Shown: positions 1 through 9,005, numbered from the stretch's first letter. The stretch is DNA of 64,000 nt from Pseudomonadales bacterium (GCA_024234395.1 JACKOH010000001.1:1693001-1757000), one strand, 5' to 3'. Notes: generated from the letters alone by a model not told the origin. Numbers and translations: made by a program.

Positions 1-192
1 CGACTGATTGTTGCCAGCCAGTTCCTTGGTTCGCACATCCTGCAGCAGCAAAGCGCCTCCTCGGGTACGGGAAAATTCCACCGGCACCCCGTCGCTGTCA
101 CAACTCTGGGCGTTGATTCCGTGGCTGAAAACCAAGAAGTACGCCAGCGCAAAGGCGGCTGGCGTTCTTCTTTTGTATTGAACTCGTATCAC
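1..192 (-). CDS. Secreted protein of unknown function, N-terminal fragment (cut by window edge)
   Basis: Reading on the minus strand from a GTG at 190-192, an open frame runs off the left edge of the window. The first residues are basic (VIRVQYKRRTP), followed by a hydrophobic stretch (AAFALAYFLVFSHG) and a plausible signal-peptidase site before QSCDSD, so the product is probably exported. An in-frame TAA lies two codons upstream of the GTG, which fixes the start region; no ATG and no good Shine-Dalgarno were found, so the start is uncertain. It lies about 55 bases downstream of the secreted protein at 248-892, in the same direction, and may be co-transcribed with it. Only 64 residues are visible, so no family can be named. 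Confidence 0.5.
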   Translation of the reverse strand, partial: MIRVQYKRRTPAAFALAYFLVFSHGINAQSCDSDGVPVEFSRTRGGALLLQDVRTKELAGNNQS

Positions 193-247
193 GCGTTACC
201 CAGTCAACTGCTTAGAATCGGTTGCGAACGAGGTGCTCCGGATGGTC

Positions 248-892
248 TTAGAGCGAAGACACCACTGTCACTTCCAACGTATCGGAAATGGACAGGTCAT
301 TGGCAAGATCATTGAGGCTCACATCGAAGGACAGATCGCCGACATTGTCATTGCCTCCGTTGGTGTTACTCAACGTCATTGATGCAGCCGGAGTGGTTGG
401 AGTAATTCCCAGATTGGTGAAGTCCCCGGTGTTGGTAACCGATGCGCTCAGAGATGCTCCACTGGGCACCAGGGCCCGAACCGCCCAGACATTTCGAAGC
501 ACAAAAGACAGGTCGTTGGGTACCGATGTGGCGCCGGCCTCGGTCTGTATGTCGGCAGTGTAAGTCAAAGTTGTACCGGAGATGGAAGCACTGTCGGTAT
601 CGAGCACATCGAATGCCGAACCCGCAGCGCAGGACAATCCGTTTCCGTCCGGCGAGGCAACACATCCGGTTGCTCCGTTATTAAGTGCTTCAGCAAAGTC
701 GGAGGAATTCACGGCAATGTTGATGTCATCGTAGTAATACAGGATGACCAGGGATGGAAAATTGATTTCCACATCCACTTCGCCACTGGCTGCGTTGGCG
801 CCCTGCCCAAGCATCCCCAGCCCCACCAGCGAGCCCGCCAGTACGCCAGCCTTTGCCATGGCACGAATTGATTTTCTTACTTCAATTTTCAT
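248..892 (-). CDS. Secreted protein of unknown function (214 aa)
   Basis: The predicted product begins with a classical signal peptide (basic MKIEVRKSIR, hydrophobic core AGVLAGSLVGLGMLG, cleavage after GANA). The mature part is acidic, rich in Ser, Thr, Asn and Asp, almost free of Lys, has two Cys residues (in GCVAS and SCAAG) and ends in a hydrophobic tail (LEVTVVSSL). This composition resembles secreted beta-rich adhesin or pilin-like subunits, but I recognise no named family. The ATG at 892 is preferred over one at 904 because GAGG lies six bases upstream of it. The gene precedes the exported protein fragment at 1-192, so the two may form one surface-structure operon; that is inference. 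Confidence 0.75.
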   Translation of the reverse strand: MKIEVRKSIRAMAKAGVLAGSLVGLGMLGQGANAASGEVDVEINFPSLVILYYYDDINIAVNSSDFAEALNNGATGCVASPDGNGLSCAAGSAFDVLDTDSASISGTTLTYTADIQTEAGATSVPNDLSFVLRNVWAVRALVPSGASLSASVTNTGDFTNLGITPTTPAASMTLSNTNGGNDNVGDLSFDVSLNDLANDLSISDTLEVTVVSSL

Positions 893-1228
893 AGCTAACC
901 TCATGTTGAGTTATCAGTGATATTTAAAGGCTTGGCCCACAGGCAGCGCGGCAAGCATTCAACACCGCTGATTCTAGGAAGAAAACTCAACAATAAGAGG
1001 GACATAGATCACAGTTCTAAGAATATTTGCTAAAGGTGGAAAAAGTGCCCAGAGAATTCGTGGGTGGAGAATCAGCCAAAGCAACAGCGGCAGATCCCAT
1101 GCAGGACTCTGCCAGCTTTATGCAGGACTTTGTTTTTATTGACTTTTACAGGTAAGCTGGTGCAGATTCAGGGACCCGGCCCGGCAGAACACCCCTTATC
1201 TTACGGGGTGCCCTCCGGGCCAGTCAGG
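893..1228. other. Intergenic stretch upstream of the secreted protein gene
   Basis: No gene is supported here. The stretch holds the upstream region of the 248-892 gene (AT-rich around 910-1040) and, near 1178-1221, a GC-rich nested hairpin that lies just after the PQQ dehydrogenase stop codon. A possible plus-strand frame from 1064 runs antisense into the dehydrogenase gene and is treated as a shadow. Confidence 0.6.
1178..1221 (-). terminator. Nested hairpin after the PQQ dehydrogenase gene
   Basis: Outer arms GGCCCGG (1178-1184) and CCGGGCC (1215-1221) enclose a second stem CACCCC/GGGGTG. It lies a few bases downstream of the dehydrogenase stop on the minus strand. There is no clean U-run after it, so it may be a Rho-dependent or transcript-stabilising hairpin rather than a textbook terminator. 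Confidence 0.4.
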
Positions 1229-2890
1229 TTATTGCCTGAGTGCGAAGGTCGCCAGCGTATTGCCGGAGATGATGGAGACGTACTGAGTACCGTCCACCAT
1301 GTAGGTGACTGGCGCCATCACTATCTGGCCACCCAGGTTCTTGTGCCACAGCAGCTCCCCGGTGCGGGCATCAAGGATGTGGAAATAGCCCTCTCGACCG
1401 CCGGTAAACAGCAGGTCAGATGCCGTGGTCAGCATGCCGCTGTCGCTGACATCAAACTGTTCGAATTCCCAGACTTCCTCACCGGTGCGGGGATCCATAG
1501 CCTTCAGTGAAGCATGGCCGACTTCGTTGGTCCAGTTGTTGATTGGGTTAGTGCGACCGATGCCGATGGTGGGCGCGCCCGCCACCGGTGCCAGCACCGA
1601 AAAACCGCCGCCCAGAAACGCCCGACCCGGTTCGTACTCGGACTCTTCGGATCGGTAGATGGTGGCGTAATCCTCCCAGGCGCTGAAATAGAACAGCTCG
1701 GTCCGTGGACTGTAGGATGGCGGATACCAGTTGGTGCCGCCCTGATTGCCCGGGTAGGTTGGCAGTCCGTCGGGCTGCGGAGTGGGAATAGGCCGGCCAT
1801 TTGCATCCAGGCCGCTGGACCAGTTTACCCTTACATAGGGACGGCCCAGCAGGAATTCGCCGTCGGTGCGGTCCAACACGTAAAAATAGCCATTTCGATT
1901 GGCCCACATCATCACCTTGCGTGCCTGTCCCTGCCACGCCAAGTCGGCCAGTACCGGCACCTGTACCGAATCGTAGTCGTAAGCATCGTTGGGCGTGAAC
2001 TGAAAATACCATTGCAGTTCCCCGCTGTCGGCATCCAGCGCAATCACCGAATCGGAATACAGATTGTCCCCGGGCCGCTGTCCCGCGTTCCAGTCGGGAC
2101 CGGGATTACCTACTCCCCAGTAGGTCAGATTGAGCTCCGGATCGAAGGATCCGGTGATCCACACCGGCGCCCCGCCATGTTGCCAGTCGTCACCTTCCCA
2201 GGAGTCATGTCCGGTTTCACCGGGTCCGGGAATCGTATAGGTTTTCCAGGCCAGTTCGCCGGTGGCCGCGTAAAAGGCGGCTACGTAACCACGGATGCCG
2301 TATTCACCACCACCCACTCCCACGATCACCTTGTCCTTTACCACCAGTGGCGCCATGGTGACCGAATAGGCCTGATCGACATCCCCCACCGGCACATCCC
2401 AGAGGGGCTCGCCGTTGATACGGTCCAGGGCTACCAGCCGCGCATCCAGGGTGCCCATGAAAACCCGATCATCCAGCACCGCCACGCCCCGGTTGTTGGC
2501 GCCGCAACAGACCCGGCTGTTTTCGGCCGGGGTGTGACGGTACTTCCAGAACACGCGCCCGGTCACGGCATCCACTGCCATGACACTGTTGGGCCGTTCG
2601 GTGACATACATGATGCCGTCCACGATCAGCGGGTTGCTCTGCCAGGCACCGAAGACCTGGTTGGGAAGCATCCAGCGCAGTTCCAGGTCGCCCACGTTGT
2701 CCCGGTTAATCTGGTCGAGCAGGCTGTGCCGCTGACTCAGGTAGCTGCCGTTATAGGTCATCCAGTTCTCAGGCTCACTGCCCGCACTGAGAAGCCGCGG
2801 GTAGGGAACCTGTGCCAGTACCGTGGAGGTCAGGGACAGGCAGCTCAGCAGCAGTGCCGTGATCGGCTTAAGGAGTTTATTGTTTTTCAT
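1229..2890 (-). CDS. PQQ-dependent quinoprotein alcohol dehydrogenase (553 aa)
   Basis: Periplasmic type I quinoprotein dehydrogenase oxidising alcohols with pyrroloquinoline quinone and passing electrons to a c-type cytochrome. A signal peptide (cleavage near residue 26) precedes an eight-bladed propeller with repeated tryptophan-docking-like motifs (for example ATGELAWKTY, SGELQWYF, TGELLWHK). The vicinal disulfide pair is C128-C129, typical of the family. Metal/PQQ ligands align as E196 (GGGEYGIRG), N262 (GVGNPGPDWN) and D305; D307 two residues further on is the extra Asp found in lanthanide-type enzymes (NDAYDYDS). There is no CXXCH, so it is not a quinohemoprotein. Its start overlaps the stop of the upstream di-heme cytochrome gene (ATGA), implying translational coupling and a shared electron path. 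The substrate cannot be told from sequence. Confidence 0.93.
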   Translation of the reverse strand: MKNNKLLKPITALLLSCLSLTSTVLAQVPYPRLLSAGSEPENWMTYNGSYLSQRHSLLDQINRDNVGDLELRWMLPNQVFGAWQSNPLIVDGIMYVTERPNSVMAVDAVTGRVFWKYRHTPAENSRVCCGANNRGVAVLDDRVFMGTLDARLVALDRINGEPLWDVPVGDVDQAYSVTMAPLVVKDKVIVGVGGGEYGIRGYVAAFYAATGELAWKTYTIPGPGETGHDSWEGDDWQHGGAPVWITGSFDPELNLTYWGVGNPGPDWNAGQRPGDNLYSDSVIALDADSGELQWYFQFTPNDAYDYDSVQVPVLADLAWQGQARKVMMWANRNGYFYVLDRTDGEFLLGRPYVRVNWSSGLDANGRPIPTPQPDGLPTYPGNQGGTNWYPPSYSPRTELFYFSAWEDYATIYRSEESEYEPGRAFLGGGFSVLAPVAGAPTIGIGRTNPINNWTNEVGHASLKAMDPRTGEEVWEFEQFDVSDSGMLTTASDLLFTGGREGYFHILDARTGELLWHKNLGGQIVMAPVTYMVDGTQYVSIISGNTLATFALRQ

Positions 2891-3669
2891 TGCAGACCTC
2901 GCAGCGTCAACAGGTAACCGATGAGGTCCGCCACCTCATCGCTGGCCAGGGTGGTGGGTTGGTGGGTCGGAGTCTGGCTGATCTCATATCTCACCAGATC
3001 GGCCTTCACCAGGGAACGGAGTCGCTCCTGGGAATCGATCAGCTGCACGGTGTAGGTATCCTCGTTGAGACGCCGTCCGGTGATCACCTCCTCATCGCGG
3101 GTGACGATGCGCACCGGCCGGTTGATCGGCAGCAGCGCACTGGCGGGGTCCAGCAGGCTGCGCTGCAGCGCGGCCGGTGTCCGGAGCGCGCCGATTTCGC
3201 TGAGATCCGGTGCGGTGCGCGGTCCACTGCCGTTAACCCGGTGACAACCGGCACACTGTCCCTTACCGGTAAACAGTGCCCGGCCTCGTTCGGGGTTGCC
3301 GATCCGGACTGCGACACCGTCCGGATCGAAGCCCGCCCGGATATAGGCAATCACCCCGTCCAGCTCCGTCGGGTTCAGGCTGAATGCAGGCATCCGTCCC
3401 TGCGCGGCACCACCGCTGATTACCTGGCGCAGGTCGTCATCGGAGCTGGCGGTGCGGAACACGCCCCGGCGCAGGTTGATACCGTCGACTGTGTCACCCT
3501 GCGGGCCATGGCACAAAGCACATTGTTGGGTATAAACCCGCGATCCGGCTTCTATGGCGGCGCTGGTATATTGATGATCCCCGGGTTCTTGGGCATTGCC
3601 CACTCCGATGATCAGAGTGACCACGACTGACGCCGCCCCACTCAAAATCCTGCTGCAAACTCTGTTCAT
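2887..3669 (-). CDS. Exported di-heme cytochrome c, C-terminal domain of TIGR02603 type (260 aa)
   Basis: Likely electron acceptor of the PQQ dehydrogenase. After a signal peptide (MNRVCSRILS..., cleavage near GNA-QEPGD) comes a class I cytochrome domain with CALCH at residues 50-54 and a plausible distal Met in GRMPAF (M93). A second domain has CAGCH at 139-143 and the layout of the heme-binding domain known from Planctomycetes (TIGR02603): GPRTAPDLSEIG, an LLDPAS segment, and a final ADLIGYLLTL helix. The usual SxMP distal Met of that domain is replaced by TPTHQP. The ATG at 3669 is chosen because AGGGGGAG-like purines precede it; an in-frame upstream start at 3714 would spoil the signal peptide. 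The stop overlaps the dehydrogenase start by four bases. Confidence 0.88.
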   Translation of the reverse strand: MNRVCSRILSGAASVVVTLIIGVGNAQEPGDHQYTSAAIEAGSRVYTQQCALCHGPQGDTVDGINLRRGVFRTASSDDDLRQVISGGAAQGRMPAFSLNPTELDGVIAYIRAGFDPDGVAVRIGNPERGRALFTGKGQCAGCHRVNGSGPRTAPDLSEIGALRTPAALQRSLLDPASALLPINRPVRIVTRDEEVITGRRLNEDTYTVQLIDSQERLRSLVKADLVRYEISQTPTHQPTTLASDEVADLIGYLLTLRGLQ

Positions 3670-3908
3670 TACTCCCCCGGTAGTAGCTGGGTCGTTATTA
3701 TTGGTGGTTTTCAATCAGGCCATTAAGCCTGCGAATTTCCTGTGGAAGGGTCTCCATCAGAGGCTGAGAATAATCGCTTCTTTCAATCAGGTCCATCCGG
3801 CGAGGTCCATCAAGGCAGGTCCACCTGCCGGCGACAGGATCTCTCACTCAGACCCAAGTATCCCCTGACCGCAATCTGCTCCATCAGCCGGTTGCAGGAT
3901 TGACCGGT

Positions 3909-4985
3909 TTAGCGGACCCGCTGCATCAGTACGCCACCCAGCACCAGGCACGCAGCAATCGGCAGCAACACCGCCAGCAATGGGCTCAATCCATACAGCA
4001 GACTGAAAGGCTCCAGTAGACGCTGGATGATGGTAAACACCAGCCCGATGGAAATGGCGACAAAGATTCGCAGCCCCATGGTCGCTTCGCGCAGCGGACC
4101 GAATACGAAGGAGATCGCCAGCAGCACCAGTACTGCGGTGGATACCGGCTGCAGCAGCTTTTTCCAGAATGCCAGGTAATAACTGTCCGCTTCCAGACCT
4201 TGTGCGTCGAAATAGCCAGCGAACCGGTACAGCCCGGAAATCGGTTGCTGTTGCGGCTCTACCAGAAGCACACTGAGTAATTCCGGGGGCAGATTCACCT
4301 GCCAGTCCCGCTGCAGGTAGGACTGGGTTTGAATCTGACCGGGCAGAATCAGCGTCTCCACCACGTCAAACAATTGCCAGTAGCCCCCATCCCCGTCGTT
4401 CACGTATTGCGCATTGGCGGCAAAACTGCTGGATGCCAGGCGCCGGTCTGAATCCAATCGATAACGGGTGACGCCGATCAGCTGCTCACCCCCGGGCAGG
4501 ATGGCGTTGATATGGATGAATTCGTTTCCCAGCCGCTGCCAGGAACCCGAACTGAAGCGAATGACACTGTCACCACTACGCTGCACCGCCTTGTCACTGG
4601 CAGCCTGCTGCTCCAGCTGCGGTGCCACATACTCACCCAGCAGCAGGCTCAACAGCATAACCAGCAAGGTAGGCTTCATGGCCGCCCAGACCACCCGCCA
4701 GGTTTTCACTCCGGCGGTCTGAATAACTACCAGTTCATTATTGGAAGCCAGAATCCCCAGCCCGATCAGGGCGCCGCCCAGCGCGGTGAAGGGCAACAGG
4801 TCGTAGATACTGGTTGGGGTGGTACGCAGGACGTAGATCAGCGCCTTCATCACGGTATAGTTTTCGCCGGTGCCCCCCAGTTCATCGGCTACCGCGAAAA
4901 CCAGATTGACGCTGGTGGTGAGGGCCATCACCACCAGCATCGCCAACAGGACGTTTTTCTGGATATAGCGATCGATGCGTCTCAT
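3909..4985 (-). CDS. lptG: LPS export ABC transporter permease LptG (358 aa)
   Basis: Inner-membrane permease of the LptB2FG complex that extracts lipopolysaccharide and feeds the LptCAD bridge. The N-terminus (MRRIDRYIQKNVLLAMLVVM) is typical. Three N-terminal membrane segments, a periplasmic jellyroll region (about residues 115-255, including the GSWQRLGNEFIHINAI motif characteristic of LptG) and three C-terminal membrane segments follow in the family order; the length is normal. The start overlaps the lptF stop by four bases (ATGA), the usual coupled lptFG arrangement. A longer in-frame reading upstream exists but only covers the 3' part of lptF in another frame. Confidence 0.97.
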   Translation of the reverse strand: MRRIDRYIQKNVLLAMLVVMALTTSVNLVFAVADELGGTGENYTVMKALIYVLRTTPTSIYDLLPFTALGGALIGLGILASNNELVVIQTAGVKTWRVVWAAMKPTLLVMLLSLLLGEYVAPQLEQQAASDKAVQRSGDSVIRFSSGSWQRLGNEFIHINAILPGGEQLIGVTRYRLDSDRRLASSSFAANAQYVNDGDGGYWQLFDVVETLILPGQIQTQSYLQRDWQVNLPPELLSVLLVEPQQQPISGLYRFAGYFDAQGLEADSYYLAFWKKLLQPVSTAVLVLLAISFVFGPLREATMGLRIFVAISIGLVFTIIQRLLEPFSLLYGLSPLLAVLLPIAACLVLGGVLMQRVR

Positions 4986-6097
4986 GTGCCGGCCTTGCTG
5001 CGCCGGAGCCGGCGCCGGCTCCGGGTGCCGGTTTTCCGATAGATCGCCAACCCCAGCGCCAGAAACAGAACGTGCACCCACCACAGCCCCACTACCGCCG
5101 GCAGATCCCCTTCCGCCAGTTGATCCTGGCTGACCTGCAGCAGCATGAAATAGACCGCGTAGATCATTGCCGCCGGAACCAGTTTGCCATAGCGGCCCTG
5201 GCGTGGACTGACGCGGCTCAGCGGCACTGCTATCAGGGTCACGATGGGAATAATCAGAATTGAGGAAATTCGCCATTGCAGTTCCGCCTGGCGTGCCGGC
5301 TCCGCAGAACCCAGCAGTGAACTGGTACGGAATGCCCGCTCCTGGTCGATCTCCTCAAAGCGAGCCGGTTCCGGCAACAGAATGGCCTGCACGTCGAATT
5401 CACCGATGGTGAAATCCGCGGAACCGGGTTCGCCCTGGTACTGCATTACGTTTTCCAGGCGCATGAAGCGGGCACCCGTTTGCGGATCGACTTCCGGGCG
5501 TGCGGTGTCGGAAATCAGGATGCGGATTGCGCTGCGCCCGCTGTCGACGGCCGGTCTGGAAACCACGAACACGTTTTCAAGACGCCGTCCGCTCGGGTCA
5601 CTGCCGATCCGTTCGGCGTAGGTGATCCGCTCGCCGTCGTTGAATTCCTGGAACTGACCGGCGGTGATCAGATCCACCTCGGTCAGCTGCTCCTGCTGCA
5701 GTTTGAGCTGCTCGGTATTGCGAATTCCCCATGGCGCCAGAAGCAGACTGAGAACGGAAACCAGCAGGACTACCACCAGTGAACTGCCGGAGGTGAGCGC
5801 CAGCAGGCGCCAGCGGCTGAGACCACTGGCAATAAGCACGGTCATTTCGTTTTCCGCATACATACGGCCGTATGCCAGCAGGATAGCCAGGAACAGGGCC
5901 AGGGGCAGGATGACCAGCAGGAAATCAGGCAGTCTATAGAAGACCAGTAACAGCAGTACGTTGGGAGACATCTGCCCCGCCACCGCCTGGGTCAGATAGA
6001 GGATGAACCGGTTGATCAGCCCGACCACCAGCAGGATCAGAGTGACCGCCGTCATCACGGACAGGACTTGCCTGGTGAGGTAGCGAAAAATGATCAC
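4982..6097 (-). CDS. lptF: LPS export ABC transporter permease LptF (371 aa)
   Basis: Partner permease of LptG in LptB2FG. The N-terminus MIIFRYLTRQVLSVM, the membrane segment pairs, the conserved YGRMYAENEMTVLIASG segment (the coupling-helix region contacting LptB) and a periplasmic jellyroll around residues 140-260 all fit LptF; the C-terminus ends in a run of Arg residues. It is transcribed away from pepA, as in many gammaproteobacteria, but here the thioesterase gene at 6147-6590 lies between lptF and the divergent promoter region. lptF and lptG overlap by four bases. Confidence 0.97.
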   Translation of the reverse strand: MIIFRYLTRQVLSVMTAVTLILLVVGLINRFILYLTQAVAGQMSPNVLLLLVFYRLPDFLLVILPLALFLAILLAYGRMYAENEMTVLIASGLSRWRLLALTSGSSLVVVLLVSVLSLLLAPWGIRNTEQLKLQQEQLTEVDLITAGQFQEFNDGERITYAERIGSDPSGRRLENVFVVSRPAVDSGRSAIRILISDTARPEVDPQTGARFMRLENVMQYQGEPGSADFTIGEFDVQAILLPEPARFEEIDQERAFRTSSLLGSAEPARQAELQWRISSILIIPIVTLIAVPLSRVSPRQGRYGKLVPAAMIYAVYFMLLQVSQDQLAEGDLPAVVGLWWVHVLFLALGLAIYRKTGTRSRRRLRRSKAGT

Positions 6098-6146
6098 GCG
6101 GCTTCTCGCGGGTTACAGCGGACGTCGCTACCGGTGGGTCGCCCGC

Positions 6147-6590
6147 TCAGGCGACCCGGGAAGCGGGCTTTTCCAGTAAAGACCGAAAGGCGCCGGGCAG
6201 TTCCGCCAGTTTATGGTTGTCGAAATCGAAAAATACCACGCCCAGCTTGGCAATACAGACTACGGTGTCGAGGGCGCGATTGGTAACCTGGAAGCCGATA
6301 TCCAGGCCATACCTGTTGAACTGGCTGATACCCACGTCGATGGTCAGCACATCGTTGGCAAAGGATTCGGACCGGAAATCGATAGCCAGGTCGGTGACTA
6401 CCATACCCAGCCCATAGATGTTGGATTCACTGAATCCAAGGTCGGCCAGAAATTGCAGCCTGGCTTCGTGGATGACACGAATCATGGCAACACTGTCCAT
6501 GTGCCGAGCGTAATTGAGGTCGCTGATTCCGACCCTGCGCTCCATGCTGAAGATTAAAGTTTCCGGTGGACTTAGCTTCACCCTTTGCAT
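6147..6590 (-). CDS. Hotdog-fold acyl-CoA thioesterase, YbgC/4HBT-like (147 aa)
   Basis: Small cytosolic hotdog-fold enzyme, probably hydrolysing acyl-CoA thioesters. Visible family features are the DLNYARHMDSVAMIRVIHEAR segment (the 4HBT-type region with the conserved Asn/His near the catalytic site) and the long helix-strand pattern up to CIAKLGVVFFDFD. The length is normal for the family. It is read from the pepA-lptF divergent region and ends about 50 bases before lptF, so it is probably the first gene of the same transcript. Substrate specificity cannot be assigned; YbgC (Tol-Pal linked) is only one possibility because no tol genes are nearby. Confidence 0.8.
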   Translation of the reverse strand: MQRVKLSPPETLIFSMERRVGISDLNYARHMDSVAMIRVIHEARLQFLADLGFSESNIYGLGMVVTDLAIDFRSESFANDVLTIDVGISQFNRYGLDIGFQVTNRALDTVVCIAKLGVVFFDFDNHKLAELPGAFRSLLEKPASRVA

Positions 6591-6945
6591 GACAACTCCA
6601 TCGATTCATTTGCGCCGCTGCCGCGGTTCCGCTCCCGGCCGGATACTCCGGGGAGGCCCAACGGTCGTAGTCTCAGACAACCGGAATGGGAAATGGTTCA
6701 CCCGGATCAGCCCGCACTACGGCCGGAGCACAGTGGCGCCAGAAAAATTAAGCGCGGATTCTACCAGCGATGTTTTGCCGATTTCCAGCCTGGTCGTCGC
6801 AAACTCGCAAATCTATTGCCTAAGCTATTGAAATCATTTAGGATTAATAACCAGTTTCAGATCAGTTTACAGGCTCCCGCTGACCACGTGCACCGGGCAC
6901 CAGCCTCCACTAACCCTCAATGACCCAACAGGATCACATTTTTCT
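6591..6945. other. Divergent intergenic region between thioesterase and pepA
   Basis: No gene is supported. This is the divergent promoter region; its pepA-proximal half (about 6780-6880) is clearly more AT-rich than the surroundings and should hold the pepA promoter, but I found no convincing -35/-10 pair. Confidence 0.5.
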
Positions 6946-8436
6946 ATGAAGTATTCTCTCAGTTCCGCCACACCCGCCAATCTCAGCACCGACTGCCTGG
7001 TGGTTCCGGTTACCGACAAAACGCACCTGACGGCCGGGGGCAAACAACTGGACGCGGCCAGTAACAAGGCACTCAGCAAAATACTGCACAGTGGTGACCT
7101 GGCCGAAGCTCAGGCCAGCACCCTGTTGCTGCACGGTATCGAGGGTATCAAGGCCAAGCGCGTTCTGCTGGTGAATTGCGGTGAAGCCGGCAAGCTGGAT
7201 GGACGCAACATGCGCAAGGCGCTGCAGGGCGCCATGAAAGTAGTCGCCGGCCTCAAAGCCAGGAACGTCCACTTTCTGCTTACCGAAGCCAGTCTCTCCG
7301 ATCAGGATGGCAGCTGGCTGGTAAGCCAGACCGTGCAACAGGTTGAGGATAGCCTGTATTGCTACGATGCCACCAAGAGCAAGAAGGCACCGAAACCGGC
7401 TCTGAAAGAAGTCGGCCTCACCCTGCCGGAAACCACCGGCCGCGCTGCCGCCAGTTCCGCGATCAAACAGGGCAAGGCAATCAGTGCCGGGGTCAATGTG
7501 GCCCGGGAACTGGGTAACCTGCCCGGCAATGTCTGCACCCCCAGCTACCTGGCCGGGCAATGTAAAAAGCTGGCCGAGCAGCACAGCAGTATCAAGACCC
7601 AGGTGCTGGGCGAGAAGCAGATGCAGCGCCTGGGAATGGGCTCCCTGCTCTCGGTAAGTGCCGGCTCCGACCAGGAAGCGAAGCTGATCGTGGTCCAGTA
7701 TCAGGGCAGTAAAAAGGCCAACAGCAGACCTTACGTACTGGTCGGCAAGGGCATCACCTTCGATACCGGCGGCATCAGCCTGAAGCCGGGGGCCGCCATG
7801 GACGAGATGAAATTTGACATGTGCGGCGCCGCCAGCGTGGTGGGGGCACTCACCAGCGTGGCCCGCCTGCAACTGCCCGTCAACGTAATCGGCATTATTC
7901 CCAGCGCCGAGAACATGCCCGGGGGACGGGCCACCAAACCCGGTGATGTGGTCACCAGCATGTCCGGCAAGACCATCGAGATTTTGAACACCGATGCCGA
8001 AGGCCGGCTGATTCTGTGCGATGCACTCACCTATGCCGAACGCTTCAAGCCCAGGACTGTTATCGATATCGCCACCCTGACCGGGGCCGCCGTGGCGACC
8101 TTCGGCAACGTGGTCTCCGCCCTGCTGGCCAACGATCAATCCCTGGCCGACGAGCTGATGAGCTGCGGGAAGCAGGCCCTGGATCCGGCCTGGCAACTGC
8201 CGCTCTGGGAGGAATACCAGCCCCTGCTGGACAGCAATTTCGCCGACATTGCCAATATCGGCGGTCCTCGCGCCGGTACCATCACCGCGGCCTGCTTCCT
8301 GTCCCGGTTCACCGAGAAATTCAAGTGGGCGCACCTGGATATCGCCGGCAGCGCCTGGAATTCCGGTAAGGAAAAAGGGGCCACCGGCCGTCCGGTCAGC
8401 CTGCTGGTCAATTATCTGTGCCAGCAGCAGGCCTGA
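6946..8436 (+). CDS. pepA: Leucyl aminopeptidase PepA, M17 family (496 aa)
   Basis: Cytosolic hexameric di-metal aminopeptidase removing N-terminal residues from peptides; in some bacteria it also binds DNA. The C-terminal catalytic domain carries the hallmark KGITFDTGG (residues 268-276, first metal ligands) and NTDAEGR (348-354, family signature) as well as MCGAASV. The N-terminal macro-like domain is complete and the total length is typical. It is followed by holC and valS in the same direction, the conserved gammaproteobacterial order pepA-holC-valS, and diverges from lptFG. Confidence 0.97.
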   Translation: MKYSLSSATPANLSTDCLVVPVTDKTHLTAGGKQLDAASNKALSKILHSGDLAEAQASTLLLHGIEGIKAKRVLLVNCGEAGKLDGRNMRKALQGAMKVVAGLKARNVHFLLTEASLSDQDGSWLVSQTVQQVEDSLYCYDATKSKKAPKPALKEVGLTLPETTGRAAASSAIKQGKAISAGVNVARELGNLPGNVCTPSYLAGQCKKLAEQHSSIKTQVLGEKQMQRLGMGSLLSVSAGSDQEAKLIVVQYQGSKKANSRPYVLVGKGITFDTGGISLKPGAAMDEMKFDMCGAASVVGALTSVARLQLPVNVIGIIPSAENMPGGRATKPGDVVTSMSGKTIEILNTDAEGRLILCDALTYAERFKPRTVIDIATLTGAAVATFGNVVSALLANDQSLADELMSCGKQALDPAWQLPLWEEYQPLLDSNFADIANIGGPRAGTITAACFLSRFTEKFKWAHLDIAGSAWNSGKEKGATGRPVSLLVNYLCQQQA

Positions 8437-8441
8437 ATCCG

Positions 8442-8891
8442 GTGACCACTCCGAAAGTCAGTTTCTACCCGCTCGGCAAAGGCAGCAGCCAGGACACCCT
8501 GGTGTTTGCCTGCCGGCTGGTGGACAAGGCCGTGCAACTGGGGCATCGGGTCCACCTGCTGGCGCGCGATGCCGCTCAACTGAAGCTACTCGACGAGTTA
8601 CTGTGGCAATTCCAGGCGGAGAGTTTTCTTCCCCACCAGTGCCTGACTGGCGAATCGGTAGAGGCTGACATCCGGGTCACCCTGGGTGTCACGGACCAGC
8701 TTCCCGGACAGCGCGATATATTGATCAACCTGCGCGACTCGGTCTGGGAGCAGCATAGACAGTTTCCAGACATCCGCGAAATCGTCCCCGCCGATGCGGA
8801 ACAGCGCAAACTGGGCCGGCAGCGCTACCGTTACTACCAGGAACAGGGCTACGAGTTGGAGACCATGAAGCTGGGGGCCCAGGGAAGCTGA
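8442..8891 (+). CDS. holC: DNA polymerase III chi subunit HolC (149 aa)
   Basis: The chi subunit links the clamp loader (through psi) to single-strand binding protein. Sequence features are the N-terminal VSFYPLGKGSSQDTLVFACRLVDKAV, the LLWQFQAESFLPH segment and the C-terminal RQRYRYYQEQGYEL stretch matching the end of HolC proteins. Both candidate starts are GTG: one at 8418 overlaps the pepA end by 19 bases, the other at 8442 gives an N-terminus close to that of other HolC proteins. The latter is preferred, with a weak purine stretch upstream. The gene sits between pepA and valS, its conserved place. Confidence 0.9.
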   Translation: MTTPKVSFYPLGKGSSQDTLVFACRLVDKAVQLGHRVHLLARDAAQLKLLDELLWQFQAESFLPHQCLTGESVEADIRVTLGVTDQLPGQRDILINLRDSVWEQHRQFPDIREIVPADAEQRKLGRQRYRYYQEQGYELETMKLGAQGS

Positions 8892-9005
8892 CCCCACTGC
8901 TGCCTGTCTGCCCGCCCATCCCGGCTCGACACCCCGCGGTTAACCCCTATTTCCGCCGGTTGCGTTATACTTGCGCCTTTTCGAATCACAGCGCGATTGT
9001 ATTCC

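Noticed and set aside
1514..2917. Long plus-strand open frame (467 codons) antisense to the PQQ dehydrogenase
   Set aside because: The minus-strand frame has clear family motifs; the antisense frame is a codon-bias shadow with no domain.
6934..8334. 466-codon minus-strand frame antisense to pepA
   Set aside because: pepA has M17 signatures; the antisense product is low-complexity and His/Gly/Gln-rich.
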